A stretch of DNA of 64,000 nt from MedAcidi-G1 sp000817085. GTDB lineage: Bacteria; Actinomycetota; Acidimicrobiia; Acidimicrobiales; MedAcidi-G1. The notes beneath the pieces are model-generated. The model was not told the origin of the DNA. It made no database searches and saw only the letters and a program-made list of their open reading frames with translations. The position numbers were made by a program, and so were the translations under genes. Below are positions 33,718-43,220 of this stretch, in pieces (position 1 is the first letter of the stretch; each line of letters begins with the position of its first letter). Where the stretch lies: NCBI GenBank assembly GCA_045568635.1, contig JBJLAO010000001.1, forward strand, positions 248,001-312,000, in the 5' to 3' direction.

Positions 33718-33942
33718 TTGCAAGGCGTAGTTAAGTCTTACGATCCAGGTAGCGGTGATGGCCTCATAATTCGCGACTCTGATCTCGTTGAATTTGAAAT
33801 GGCGGATGGGGCTCTTGAAGGCTCAATCTTTAGAATGCTTCGTCAAGGTCAACGAGTAGTTTTCGAATTGGATGGAAATAATAACGCAACCGGTTTGAAA
33901 CTTGGATCTGAAATAGATATGGGCACGCCTAACTTAGACTGA
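33718..33942 (+). CDS. small cold-shock-domain-like protein
   Basis: A 74-residue protein starts at TTG with AGGAG eight bases upstream. The beginning QGVVKSYDPGSGDGLIIRD matches the first strands of a cold-shock fold (compare GTVKWFNxxKGFGFI), but the RNP aromatic residues are mostly absent. That makes it a divergent OB-fold protein. It ends one base before the PEP carboxykinase start, so the two are cotranscribed and likely coupled. Nucleic-acid binding is inferred from fold resemblance only. Confidence 0.65.
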   Translation: MQGVVKSYDPGSGDGLIIRDSDLVEFEMADGALEGSIFRMLRQGQRVVFELDGNNNATGLKLGSEIDMGTPNLD

Positions 33943-33943
33943 T

Positions 33944-35755
33944 ATGAGTTCTGAAAAAAATCCACCGACAAAAAATAGATCACTGACCGACTGGGTCGAC
34001 CACTGGGAAGAAATTTTTCAACCAAGTCAGATTCACTGGTGTGATGGCTCTGAAAGTGAATATGAAAAATTCACTCAAGATCTAGTAGATTCTGGAACTT
34101 TTATCCGACTCAATGACGAACTCCGACCAAACAGTTTTTTAGCAAGGTCAGATCCTAACGATGTGGCACGTGTTGAGAGTGAGACCTACATCGCATCAGT
34201 TAAAGAAATTGATGCTGGTTCAACAAATAATTGGCGTGAACCTAATGCACTAAAGGAAGAGATGCTCTCCCACTATCAAGGTTGCATGAAAGGCAGAACT
34301 CTTTACGTGATTCCTTTTTGCATGGGACCTATCGGTTCGCCTATTTCTCATATAGGTATTCAACTCTCCGACTCGCCCTACGTGGCAGCAAGCATGAAAA
34401 TAATGACAAGGATGGGAAGTCATGTCCTAGATGAGTTGGGTGACGGAAATTTCGTGCCGTGTGTTCACTCAGTCGGATTTCCACTTGAAGAAGATGAAGA
34501 AGATGTTCCGTGGCCTTGTAATAAAGATGTACGTTACATATCTCACTTTCCTGAAACTCGAGAAATATGGTCGTACGGCTCCGGTTACGGCGGAAATGCT
34601 TTACTAGGTAAGAAATGCTTTGCTCTTCGCATCGCTTCAACAATGGCGCGCGAAGACGGTTGGCTGGCTGAACACATGCTCATTCTAGGAATCACACCTC
34701 CCGATGGAGAAAAGCGCTATATCGCTGCTGCTTTCCCCTCCGCTTGCGGTAAAACAAATATGGCGATGCTGGTTCCTACTATCCCAGGTTGGAAAGTTGA
34801 AACAATTGGAGACGACATAGCTTGGATGAAATTCTCTCCCGACGGACAACTGCGTGCCATCAATCCTGAAGCAGGTTTCTTTGGCGTTGCTCCGGGGACT
34901 TCCAACTCAACTAATGAAAACGCTATGAAGACCCTTTGGGGAAATGCAATTTTTACAAATGTTGCACTTGATGAAAATAACGATGTTTGGTGGGAAAGGA
35001 TGACGGAAAATAAACCCGACTCCCTCGTCGACTGGCAGGGGCGTGACTGGACTAGTGAGTCTGAAGAACCGGCCGCTCACCCAAATGCACGTTTTACTGT
35101 GCCTGCAAACCAATGTCCTTCGATCGCCCCAGAGTGGGAAGACCCGGAAGGAGTGCCTATTTCGGCGATCATGTTTGGTGGTCGACGCGCTTCGAATGTT
35201 CCATTGATTACACAAGCACGCGATTGGGAACACGGAGTTTTCCTTGGTTCGATTATGAGTTCAGAGAAAACTGCTGCAGCTGCTGGAAAAATTGGTGAAG
35301 TTCGATTTGATCCTTTTGCGATGCTTCCTTTTATGGGTTACAACGTGGGTGATTACATCAAGCACTGGATAGAAATCGGTAAAGCTACCGATTCTAATAA
35401 ATTACCAAAATTATTTTGGGTTAACTGGTTCCGAAAAGACGAAAACGGGGGTTTCCTTTGGCCAGGTTTCGGCGAGAACAGCCGTGTTCTTAAATGGATT
35501 TTAGATCGTATAGATGGGGAAGCTCAAGCTATAGATACGCCTTTGGGTCTAGTGCCTGAAATTGACGGTATCGATACCTCAGATCTGGACCTGAATGCTT
35601 TAGCAATGCAAAAACTTCTTGAAGTTGACTCAGAGTCATGGACTGAAGAAGTTCCTTTAATCGAAGAGCATCTAAAAGCTATCGGTGAACGACTCCCCGA
35701 AGAGATGAACTCTCAACTCACTTATTTAAAATCTCGAATAGGTTTGGAAAGTTGA
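33944..35755 (+). CDS. pckG: phosphoenolpyruvate carboxykinase (GTP)
   Basis: This enzyme interconverts oxaloacetate and PEP with GTP/GDP, linking the TCA cycle to gluconeogenesis. The 603 residues show the kinase P-loop PSACGKTNMAML, the PEP/Mg site in FGGRRASNVPLITQA, and FRKDENGGFLWPGFGENSRV for guanine binding. The GTP type is typical of actinobacteria. It ends one base before a convergent membrane protein gene. Confidence 0.97.
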   Translation: MSSEKNPPTKNRSLTDWVDHWEEIFQPSQIHWCDGSESEYEKFTQDLVDSGTFIRLNDELRPNSFLARSDPNDVARVESETYIASVKEIDAGSTNNWREPNALKEEMLSHYQGCMKGRTLYVIPFCMGPIGSPISHIGIQLSDSPYVAASMKIMTRMGSHVLDELGDGNFVPCVHSVGFPLEEDEEDVPWPCNKDVRYISHFPETREIWSYGSGYGGNALLGKKCFALRIASTMAREDGWLAEHMLILGITPPDGEKRYIAAAFPSACGKTNMAMLVPTIPGWKVETIGDDIAWMKFSPDGQLRAINPEAGFFGVAPGTSNSTNENAMKTLWGNAIFTNVALDENNDVWWERMTENKPDSLVDWQGRDWTSESEEPAAHPNARFTVPANQCPSIAPEWEDPEGVPISAIMFGGRRASNVPLITQARDWEHGVFLGSIMSSEKTAAAAGKIGEVRFDPFAMLPFMGYNVGDYIKHWIEIGKATDSNKLPKLFWVNWFRKDENGGFLWPGFGENSRVLKWILDRIDGEAQAIDTPLGLVPEIDGIDTSDLDLNALAMQKLLEVDSESWTEEVPLIEEHLKAIGERLPEEMNSQLTYLKSRIGLES

Positions 35756-35756
35756 A

Positions 35757-36137
35757 TTAAATGGGCCCTAGGAGCATCGAGCGAATTCCTAGCCCCGTCA
35801 AGAAAAGTCCAGCAAACCCATATAGCAAATACCTTCGATTATCCAATTGATTACGGTAACCATAAATTACTCCCACGCTGAGGGCAGCGGCAGACCAGTA
35901 CAGCAAATGAAATTTGGGAACTTCGATATTTTCCGACGACGCTAAGGCAACACCTGAAAAAAGGTGGGCTATAACCATAATCTGAGCAATTGCTGTTACC
36001 CACGAAAGTGTTGATATCCGAAATAGTTTATTTCTATGAGCTTGAAGTGCCCAGATTCCAGCCGCAGCATTCAACACGACCATTAACCACTCGATTACTT
36101 CATGAGTTACTCGAAAGGAAGCTAAGACATTCATCAA
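35757..36137 (-). CDS. four-helix integral membrane protein, unknown
   Basis: The 126 residues contain about four hydrophobic segments (about 12-30, 43-62, 77-95, 103-122) separated by short polar loops with Arg/Asn (YRNQLDNRRY). I recognise no family motif. It lies 21 bases after the LmbE-family gene in the same direction, so it is probably the last gene of that run. The convergent pckG stop lies one base beyond its own stop. Confidence 0.7.
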   Translation of the reverse strand: MMNVLASFRVTHEVIEWLMVVLNAAAGIWALQAHRNKLFRISTLSWVTAIAQIMVIAHLFSGVALASSENIEVPKFHLLYWSAAALSVGVIYGYRNQLDNRRYLLYGFAGLFLTGLGIRSMLLGPI

Positions 36138-36158
36138 ATTTAGGTGTTGCTAGATTTG

Positions 36159-36980
36159 TCAGTCGAATAGATTGAATTTAAAAGTTTCATTTTCTTTTCT
36201 TGATTCTTTTGGATTTATAAACCATTCAGTTCCAAAAATATTAACAAACTGATCATTTGGAATCTTTAAAAAAAACGAATCTTCATCTATTTGACTTCGA
36301 TGAGCAGAAATAGCTGCTCTTTTTTTCTCAATAAAATCTGAAACATTTACAGCGTGAGTAATTTCAGACTCGGCAGAACCAAAAGATTCCTCTTCTACGC
36401 GTTGTCGCCTCTCCTCCAAGTCGTCACCTATTCCAGCAAGTCCTTCATCTGGAGCTGTTTCTATAGCTAATTCAATTGTTTTCTTTATCGAATCTCTGTT
36501 GAGAGTTGTCCATCTGATGTTTTCGATTCCAGTCTGATCCGCCCAATGAGTTCCCACCCTGTGGACCTGAATATGGTCTGGGTGGCCATAACCCCCGTTC
36601 GGGTCGTAAATAACTAAAAGATCAACGCTTTCCTCACATAAAAGATTAGACAATCGCAAGCTAGCTTCTTCAATATTCGCTTGCCAAAAGCACTCAGGGT
36701 TGGAGGTAGTGGGTGAATCAATCATTCCGCTGTCTCTGTAGTTTAAGAATTCGACTCGTGACACTCCCAAAATACTCGCAGATTTAATCAGTTCTTCAGT
36801 TCGTCGTTCCTCTAGAGGTTCGCCATCTTTTAGAATGCCTGGTACAGGTTCTCCTTCTTCCCCACGTGTAGCGACTACAAGAATTACACGATCCCCAGAT
36901 TCAGATAATAAAGTCATCGTTCCAGCTGTAGACAGCGCTTCGTCATCGGGGTGAGCGTGAAAGAAAACTATTGTTGACAT
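36159..36980 (-). CDS. LmbE/PIG-L family deacetylase, possibly MshB-like
   Basis: The zinc-dependent N-acetyl hydrolase fold is shown by HAHPDDEALSTAGTM (metal ligands His and Asp in AHPDDE) and the third ligand in GGYGHPDHIQVHRV. The 273 residues resemble mycothiol-pathway enzymes. MshB removes acetate from GlcNAc-inositol, and this protein is a candidate because a separate Mca-type protein lies at 52.5-53.4 kb. Nothing visible excludes other GlcNAc-containing substrates. Confidence 0.8.
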   Translation of the reverse strand: MSTIVFFHAHPDDEALSTAGTMTLLSESGDRVILVVATRGEEGEPVPGILKDGEPLEERRTEELIKSASILGVSRVEFLNYRDSGMIDSPTTSNPECFWQANIEEASLRLSNLLCEESVDLLVIYDPNGGYGHPDHIQVHRVGTHWADQTGIENIRWTTLNRDSIKKTIELAIETAPDEGLAGIGDDLEERRQRVEEESFGSAESEITHAVNVSDFIEKKRAAISAHRSQIDEDSFFLKIPNDQFVNIFGTEWFINPKESRKENETFKFNLFD

Positions 36981-36989
36981 CGAAATCTT

Positions 36990-38132
36990 TTAAGAGACAG
37001 CACCGGTGCTGAGCAGTTCTGTAATCTCTTCCTCTTTAAATCCAAACTGCATAAGTACTTCTTTACTGTGCTGACCTGGATGAGCCGGTGGTCTCTCAAT
37101 TTTTCCTGGTGTACGACTAAATCTTGGAGCTGGTGCTGGCTGGGTTACACCCGCAACTTCCACGAATGTTTTTCTTTCTACATTGTGTGGATGTTCTATC
37201 GCTTCGTATGCAGAAAGGACAGGTGCATAACAAACATCACTACCGGCAAGTAGTTGGTCCCACTCTGATCTGGTTTTTGTAGCTATCAATTTGGCCATTT
37301 TTTGTTTCAATTCTGGCCATTTTTCTCGATCGTGTTGGAATCCAAATTCCTCTGCGTCTAGTTCTAACTTTTCCAACATCTCCTTGTAGAACTGGGGCTC
37401 TATTGACCCTAAAGATATCCATTCTCCGTCTGAGCATTCATAAACATCGTAAAAATGGGCTCCCGTGTCTAGTAGATTGACACCCCTTTCTTGTTGATGG
37501 AAACCTGTTTCCATCATTCCGTAAAAGAAACTCATCAGACTCGCTGCACCATCAACCATAGCTGCGTCGACAACTTGACCTTGCCCAGATTGTCTAGCTT
37601 CAACAAGTGCGCACACCATTCCAAAAGCAAGGTACATACCTCCTCCTCCAAAATCTCCTACAAGATTTAATGGTGGCACTGGTCCACTTTCACTTCTACC
37701 TATATGGGCTAAGACTCCGGCTAATGAAATGTAGTTTATGTCATGTCCAGCTGCATTTGCGTAAGGTCCCTCTTGCCCCCATCCTGTCATTCGTCCGTAA
37801 ACCAAGGCGGGGTTCCTCTTAAGACAGTCGTCTGGTCCCACTCCCAATCTTTCAGCCACTCCGGGTCTGAAGCCTTCGAAAAAAATGTCCGATGTCTCGA
37901 CCAATTTGAGAACAGTCTCTCTCCCTTGTGGATTTTTAAGATCTATTCCTATGCTTTTTCTCCCCCTGCTAATTATGTCATTTGGTGGGGAATTCTCATC
38001 GAACTCTTTCACCGAACCCGCACGATCAATGCGTATGACATCTGCACCCATATCAGCAAGCATCATTCCGCAAAAAGGACCGGGTCCTATTCCTGCCAGC
38101 TCTAAGACCTTCACTCCGTCTAAAGCGCCCAT
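36990..38132 (-). CDS. alpha-methylacyl-CoA racemase-type CoA transferase family III
   Basis: The opening DGVKVLELAGIGPGPFCGMM, the block AAGHDINYISLAGVL (catalytic His/Asp area), LVGDFGGGGMYLAFGM and GSIEPQFYKEML match AMACR/MCR proteins rather than formyl-CoA transferases. Such enzymes invert the 2-methyl stereocentre of branched acyl-CoAs, allowing beta-oxidation. AGGAG precedes the ATG. It lies between an alpha/beta hydrolase and an LmbE-type gene in one direction. A phytanoyl-CoA dioxygenase-like gene at 62.9 kb hints at branched or isoprenoid lipid breakdown. Confidence 0.88.
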   Translation of the reverse strand: MGALDGVKVLELAGIGPGPFCGMMLADMGADVIRIDRAGSVKEFDENSPPNDIISRGRKSIGIDLKNPQGRETVLKLVETSDIFFEGFRPGVAERLGVGPDDCLKRNPALVYGRMTGWGQEGPYANAAGHDINYISLAGVLAHIGRSESGPVPPLNLVGDFGGGGMYLAFGMVCALVEARQSGQGQVVDAAMVDGAASLMSFFYGMMETGFHQQERGVNLLDTGAHFYDVYECSDGEWISLGSIEPQFYKEMLEKLELDAEEFGFQHDREKWPELKQKMAKLIATKTRSEWDQLLAGSDVCYAPVLSAYEAIEHPHNVERKTFVEVAGVTQPAPAPRFSRTPGKIERPPAHPGQHSKEVLMQFGFKEEEITELLSTGAVS

Positions 38133-38146
38133 TTTATCTCCTGCTT

Positions 38147-38980
38147 TCAGCTTATTTTTTCAGCATTTTTCACGTGCTTAATTATTTCATTTGTAATCTT
38201 TGGCCAAGAACCCGGGGGGAGATCATGTCCCCAACCTTCAATCATGACAAACTCTGCCTTAGGTATCACTTCTGCCGTGCGTTGTCCCCCGCTTGGATCG
38301 ACAAGAGTATCTGCACTTCCATGAAGTACGAGTGTAGGTGCCCTAATTTTCATAAGTGCTTCTTCGCGATTTCCACTTAAGTTCATAGCTTTCATTTGTC
38401 GATCTTTGGCTTCATTGGGTTTATTTGTGCGTTCGGCATACCTTTCAAAAATTTTTAAACAGTATTCATCGTCGTGCCAGTCAGTACTGGCCCATATACG
38501 TCTATCTGATAGATCTTTTAAAGCTTGCTCCTTTGGATCAATCGGTGCAGGAGCTAATAAGGCATCCAGTGCTTTTCCTTGCGGAATACCAAAACCTGCC
38601 TTCCCTGTATTAGATGCCATTGAAGTAAGGCTGATAATTTTCTTCGGAAATTCAGCAGCAAAAATTTGAGCCACCATACCCCCCAAAGACATACCTACGA
38701 TATGAGCTTTTTCTACTGTCAAATACTCCAATAACTCTGCAGCGTCAGATGCCATATCTAATAGTTCGTACTCTTCCTGCATCTCTGATGACAGTCCGCT
38801 GTCTCTCTGGTCGTATCTAATTACATGCAAACCTTCTTCAGCTAGTTTGCTGCAGAAGCCTTCTTCCCATAGAAGCAACTGGCTGCCTAATCCATGAATG
38901 AGTAAGAGTGTTGGGTTGGCCGAAGAACCGAACGTCTCGTAACAAATTTCCACCCCTGTAGAGAGAAGAGTCTTAGGCAT
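38147..38980 (-). CDS. alpha/beta-fold hydrolase
   Basis: The nucleophile elbow is HIVGMSLGGMVAQIFA (Ser in GMSLGG), the oxyanion region LLIHGLGSQ, and the catalytic acid and His are likely in HGSADTLVDP and GWGHDLPP. The ATG at 38978-38980 is used, since the earlier TTG has no better ribosome site; both have weak sites. With about 277 residues it resembles esterases and haloperoxidase-like hydrolases of lipid or aromatic metabolism. Fourteen bases separate it from the racemase gene downstream. Confidence 0.85.
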   Translation of the reverse strand: MPKTLLSTGVEICYETFGSSANPTLLLIHGLGSQLLLWEEGFCSKLAEEGLHVIRYDQRDSGLSSEMQEEYELLDMASDAAELLEYLTVEKAHIVGMSLGGMVAQIFAAEFPKKIISLTSMASNTGKAGFGIPQGKALDALLAPAPIDPKEQALKDLSDRRIWASTDWHDDEYCLKIFERYAERTNKPNEAKDRQMKAMNLSGNREEALMKIRAPTLVLHGSADTLVDPSGGQRTAEVIPKAEFVMIEGWGHDLPPGSWPKITNEIIKHVKNAEKIS

Positions 38981-39067
38981 TAAGTTTCTTTCTTTTTTCA
39001 AGTTTCAAATTAAGACTATCTGCTGCCCTCATTACCAATTCGTTGAATTCAGCAGTAGTTTCGTTAT

Positions 39068-39529
39068 GTGAGTAAAATTTTTGATCAACCTTTTAAGAAA
39101 ATAAAACCTCTTACGTTCTACGAGATTTTACGCCTAAGAATAGACGTTTTCGTAGTGGAACAAAATTGCCCTTACCCGGAACTAGACGGATTCGATGTCG
39201 ATTCAGGCACTCGACATATCTGGCTTGCAGACGAAGAATCACCAGTTTCATATCTCCGAGTTCTACGCAAAAGTAAGGGAGTTGACAAAATCGGTCGAGT
39301 AGCAACCTCTCTTCACAACCGCAACAAAGGTATGGCGAAATCCCTAATAGAACATGTAATCAACACTACTTCCGGAGAGTTGGTACTCGATGCACAGGCT
39401 TATCTAGAAAATTGGTATGAAGAAATGGGTTTTATAACTAATGGAAAAGCTTTCGAAGAAGGTTGCGGAGACGATACTAATTCTGGGATTCTTCATGTGC
39501 CGATGGTTTACAAAAGAGAAATTGATTAA
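39068..39529 (+). CDS. ElaA-type GNAT acetyltransferase
   Basis: The 153 residues contain YEILRLRIDVFVVEQNCPYP followed by ELDGFD, the hallmark of the ElaA branch of GNAT. RVATSLHNRNKGMAKSLIEH carries the acetyl-CoA loop. The substrate is unknown. The start ATG has no clear ribosome site. It is divergent from the hydrolase operon and lies 46 bases before the helicase gene. Confidence 0.88.
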   Translation: MSKIFDQPFKKIKPLTFYEILRLRIDVFVVEQNCPYPELDGFDVDSGTRHIWLADEESPVSYLRVLRKSKGVDKIGRVATSLHNRNKGMAKSLIEHVINTTSGELVLDAQAYLENWYEEMGFITNGKAFEEGCGDDTNSGILHVPMVYKREID

Positions 39530-39575
39530 CTCTCCGCTCAGGCACTCAACTGCACTTCATGGATAAAGTGCGCCT

Positions 39576-41597
39576 ATGGAAAAAATCGACACAGAAGGAA
39601 ATTCTGCTTTTTCAGAAGAATTCGACTTTGAAGAATCCGAAAATTTACTTTTGGGGCTAGATCAATCTCAGCTCCATGCTGTGACTCTAGAACAAGAACC
39701 TCTGGCTATTCTCGCTGGAGCCGGATCTGGGAAAACCAGAGTTCTAACAAGAAGAATCGCTTGGAGAGCAGTGAAGGGGAAAGAAGACCCAAGACGTGTA
39801 TTAGCTCTTACTTTTACTCGCAAAGCTGCTGGAGAACTTCGCTCTCGACTCTCGAGGCTTGGTCTCCGGGATCAAATCGCTGCAGGAACTTTTCATTCTG
39901 TTGCCTATGCCCAACTCCGGATCTATTGGCAAGATCGAGGTATAAAGGAACCAACTCTTTTAACAAATAAAATTTCTTTTGTTACAAACCTCTTACCTAG
40001 AGACAAACGTTCTACTGACACTCTTGACGTTGTAGCTGAAATCGAGTGGGCAAAAGCTCGTCGCATTTCACCAGAAACCTATTTTGCGGAAGCTGAGAAG
40101 CACGAAAGGACACCGCCTTTAGCCCTACAAGAGGTTTCTAATATTTACAAAAGTTATGAGGAGCTCAAAACTGAAAGAAGGTTTTTAGATTTCGATGATC
40201 TTCTTAGTTACTGCGCCAAAACGATCCGCAGCGACCGTTCTTTTGGTGAAGCTCAAAAATGGAGATTTCGAAACTTCTACGTGGACGAATTCCAAGATGT
40301 AAACCCTCTACAATTCTCTCTTCTTTCGGCTTGGCTCGATGGTAGATCCAGTCTTTGCGTGGTCGGTGACCCTAATCAAGCGATTTACGCTTGGAATGGT
40401 GCTGAGGCTGATCACCTCATCAGGTTTACGGAACATTTTAGAGACTCGACTGTTGTAAGTCTGACTAAAAATTACCGAAGTACCCCTCAGATAGTTGAGA
40501 CAGCCTCTTGTCTTCTGGAAAATTCTGGGATTGAAGCTGTCAGAGGCGGTGGAGTGAAGCCTTCAATTACTAACTACCCGGACGAAGAGTTTGAAGCTCA
40601 AGGCATTACCAAAAAAATTCATGAAATTCATACTTCTGGGGAAAAATGGTCTGATCAAGCAATTCTTGTGCGGACAAACGCACAAACTGAAATTTTCACA
40701 AGCGCTCTTCGCAAAGAAGGGATCCCTGTTAAAACAGTTTCAGGAAGTGGTCTCTTGGATAGAAAAGACATAAAAACCGTTATTTCTGAGCTGGCCAATT
40801 CAAACACTCCATTAGTTCAAAAGATTAACGACCTTGACGAAACAACTGGTGACCGTCTTTCAACAACTGACGAAGATGCATTAACACCTGATACTGAAAG
40901 AACTGTTGCTTTGGCTGAGCTACGGCGTCTTGCTGAAGAGTACCTCGCTCTTGATCCTGCGGCTAAAAGCAATTCTTTTGTTCTCTGGCTTAAGTCTCAA
41001 TCTCAAAGTTTGTATGAGATAAATGATGACGCGGTTGAAATTTCGACTTTTCACCGCTCTAAAGGTTTGGAATGGTCCGTGGTTCATGTTGCTGGTTTAG
41101 AACAGGGGCTTGTCCCAATCGCCCATGCCAAAGACTCTAATGCGGTCGCTGAAGAACGAAGGCTTTTATACGTCGCTCTTACAAGAGCAAAAGATCGTAT
41201 CCTCTGCTCCTGGGCTAGCAGCCGACATTTCTCTGGCAATAGGAGAAAAAGAGATCCATCGCCATGGTTGTTCAACATCGAACGTGCAATACAAAATTTG
41301 GAAAAACCTCTTACACAGAAAGAACAAATAACCAGGGTTAAATCGGCTAGGCAAAAGAAACCAAAACATGACCTTCCAGAAACCCAACAGGTGAAGGATC
41401 TTAAAAACTGGCGACTTTCGGTATCTCGCGCTGCAGATGTGCCGGCTTTTGTGATTTTCAATGATGAAACATTACTTGACCTTATTGAGGTTCAGCCAAC
41501 AAACTTAGATGAACTTCTCAAAATAAAAGGAATAGGCCCTGTGAAGGCTGAGCGCTATGGCAAGGAAATACTTGAATTAGTTTCAAGGGGCCGCTAA
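39576..41597 (+). CDS. UvrD2-like superfamily 1 helicase with C-terminal HRDC domain
   Basis: SF1 motifs are in order: Q motif LDQSQLHAV (29-37), Walker A GAGSGKT (48-54), VDEFQDVNPLQF, GDPNQAIYAWNGA, LTKNYRSTPQIV and RRLLYVALTRAKD. The last roughly 75 residues form an HRDC-type helical domain (LIEVQPTNLDELLKIKGIGPVKAERYG). UvrD with HRDC is the mycobacterial UvrD2 layout. The tetracysteine motif that links the two parts in mycobacteria is absent here. A TAAAGT box seven bases before ATG may indicate a leaderless transcript. Confidence 0.9.
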   Translation: MEKIDTEGNSAFSEEFDFEESENLLLGLDQSQLHAVTLEQEPLAILAGAGSGKTRVLTRRIAWRAVKGKEDPRRVLALTFTRKAAGELRSRLSRLGLRDQIAAGTFHSVAYAQLRIYWQDRGIKEPTLLTNKISFVTNLLPRDKRSTDTLDVVAEIEWAKARRISPETYFAEAEKHERTPPLALQEVSNIYKSYEELKTERRFLDFDDLLSYCAKTIRSDRSFGEAQKWRFRNFYVDEFQDVNPLQFSLLSAWLDGRSSLCVVGDPNQAIYAWNGAEADHLIRFTEHFRDSTVVSLTKNYRSTPQIVETASCLLENSGIEAVRGGGVKPSITNYPDEEFEAQGITKKIHEIHTSGEKWSDQAILVRTNAQTEIFTSALRKEGIPVKTVSGSGLLDRKDIKTVISELANSNTPLVQKINDLDETTGDRLSTTDEDALTPDTERTVALAELRRLAEEYLALDPAAKSNSFVLWLKSQSQSLYEINDDAVEISTFHRSKGLEWSVVHVAGLEQGLVPIAHAKDSNAVAEERRLLYVALTRAKDRILCSWASSRHFSGNRRKRDPSPWLFNIERAIQNLEKPLTQKEQITRVKSARQKKPKHDLPETQQVKDLKNWRLSVSRAADVPAFVIFNDETLLDLIEVQPTNLDELLKIKGIGPVKAERYGKEILELVSRGR

Positions 41598-41602
41598 TTG
41601 TC

Positions 41603-42517
41603 TTAGTTGCCCCAATCAAAAGAGGCAACTAAGGGTGCATGATCACTTGGTTTCACAAATTTACCTTTGGCATCTTTGTATTTCTCAATCAAATCTTTGT
41701 TTTCTTTTTTTAGTATTTTTTCAGGAGTTCGCTCAAGCGTATCCACTTCAATTGACTCCAAAGATTTCGCCAACACTCCGGAGGCCAACACTAGGTCAAT
41801 TCTGAGCCCTCTTTTATCACTAAAAGCGTTCTTAAAGTAATCCCAATAAGTATCTGCTTTTTCTTTTGGAAAACGTTCACAAAAAACGTCTTTCATCCCT
41901 AGATCATCTAGTTTCTTTATCGCTCTACGCATTTCAGGTGATACATGAGTTTCTGGTAAAGGGAATTGCTCGGTTAATGTTTTCTTTAATTTCCAGTCAA
42001 AGTTCGTATACTCCTGTTCCGGATCCCATTCGTCAAGAACAGGTCGGGGGCAAACGTTAAAATCTCCAGCTGTTATTACTGGGTTCTTTGAGGGTTCTGA
42101 GTTTTTTTGCAAATCATCATGGAGACGATTGAACCAATCAAGTTTGTACTTGTAATGCTCGTCCTCCAATGTTCTTCCATTCGGTATATAACAGGAAGCT
42201 ATTCGAATATTTGAACAAGTGGCCCAAACTATCCTTGCGTCTGGATCAGGATCTTTTCTGCCGTCATCAAATCCTTTTTGCGGATCATCGATACCAACTC
42301 TTGAGATAATCGCCACACCGTTCCATGACTTTTGTCCGTTATGAACAGACTCGTAACCGAGTTCCTCAAAAACAGGCTGTGCTTTTTTTTGAAAAACTTC
42401 ATCTTCCATCTTTGTTTCTTGCAGGCAAAGCACATCCGGTTGATTTTCCTTGATCCAGAGTTTAACTCGATGCAGTCGAGCATTTAATCCAGCGACGTTC
42501 CATGTGACTATGCGCAT
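41603..42517 (-). CDS. xth: exodeoxyribonuclease III / AP endonuclease
   Basis: An EEP-fold nuclease acts at abasic sites and 3' ends in base excision repair. It shows TWNVAGLNARLHRVKLW, the metal Glu in VLCLQETKME, the catalytic block TAGDFNVCPRPVLD and the final SDHAPLVASFDW. The 304 residues are slightly longer than E. coli Xth, with extra Lys/Glu-rich loops. The stop is five bases from the convergent helicase stop. Both flanking genes act in DNA repair. Confidence 0.93.
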   Translation of the reverse strand: MRIVTWNVAGLNARLHRVKLWIKENQPDVLCLQETKMEDEVFQKKAQPVFEELGYESVHNGQKSWNGVAIISRVGIDDPQKGFDDGRKDPDPDARIVWATCSNIRIASCYIPNGRTLEDEHYKYKLDWFNRLHDDLQKNSEPSKNPVITAGDFNVCPRPVLDEWDPEQEYTNFDWKLKKTLTEQFPLPETHVSPEMRRAIKKLDDLGMKDVFCERFPKEKADTYWDYFKNAFSDKRGLRIDLVLASGVLAKSLESIEVDTLERTPEKILKKENKDLIEKYKDAKGKFVKPSDHAPLVASFDWGN

Positions 42518-42533
42518 TTGATGACATTAGCGC

Positions 42534-43157
42534 TTAATCAGATGTGAATCCTAGAATGTCATATAACTCTTTGATGGCGTCCTCAGGGTTAATAACTTTT
42601 ATTGTTGACATTCCCATAGTCCTCGCTGGCTTCAAGTTGATTCCTAAATCGTCAAGGAAGACACAATTTTCAGGTTTTACTTTAAGCCGCTCGCAAGCAA
42701 TTTCATAAAATTTTTCTTCTGGCTTTCTACATCCTTCTATGCTTGATTCAATCAAGAGGTCGAAAATTTCAACTACCTTTTTTACTTCTTCATCTAGATC
42801 TTGTTCTCCCATTGGGGTGATGTTGTTTGTCAACATTGCTGTTTTGAATTTAGATGAGCACTTAGTCAAGGCTTCTACCATCTCTGGTCTCAGGGACCCA
42901 TGTAACCCTTCTAAGATTCTTTGAGCATTCAATTCGTAGCCAAGTGATAAAGCTTCTTTTTCGAAAAGAGAAACAAATTCTTCTGGGCTAACTTCTCTTC
43001 GCTCAAACTGCGCCCAAGCGTTAGTGTCAGGATTGGTTGCATTTATTTTTCTAATTGTGTCGGGTGGTAAACCGATCTCATTCTCATATTCTGCGAAGGC
43101 TTCAAAAGGGCTAGAAAGGATCACTCCTCCAAAATCAAATAAGACTGCTTCGACCAC
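42534..43157 (-). CDS. HAD-superfamily hydrolase, subfamily IA
   Basis: Motif I is VLFDFGGVI (nucleophile Asp and acid/base replaced by Gly-Gly, as in several IA members). Motif II is MLTNN, motif III Lys in GCRKPEEKFYE, and motif IV VFLDDLGINLKPARTMGM. The cap lies between motifs I and II. It starts at GTG. This layout is typical of small phosphatases and epoxide-hydrolase N-domain-like HADs. The substrate is unknown. Confidence 0.88.
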   Translation of the reverse strand: MVEAVLFDFGGVILSSPFEAFAEYENEIGLPPDTIRKINATNPDTNAWAQFERREVSPEEFVSLFEKEALSLGYELNAQRILEGLHGSLRPEMVEALTKCSSKFKTAMLTNNITPMGEQDLDEEVKKVVEIFDLLIESSIEGCRKPEEKFYEIACERLKVKPENCVFLDDLGINLKPARTMGMSTIKVINPEDAIKELYDILGFTSD

Positions 43158-43220
43158 GACAGCATGTTAATCATTTAATTTGCATCTCGGTTACTTTTAT
43201 AGCCGATATCATCTTTTTTC

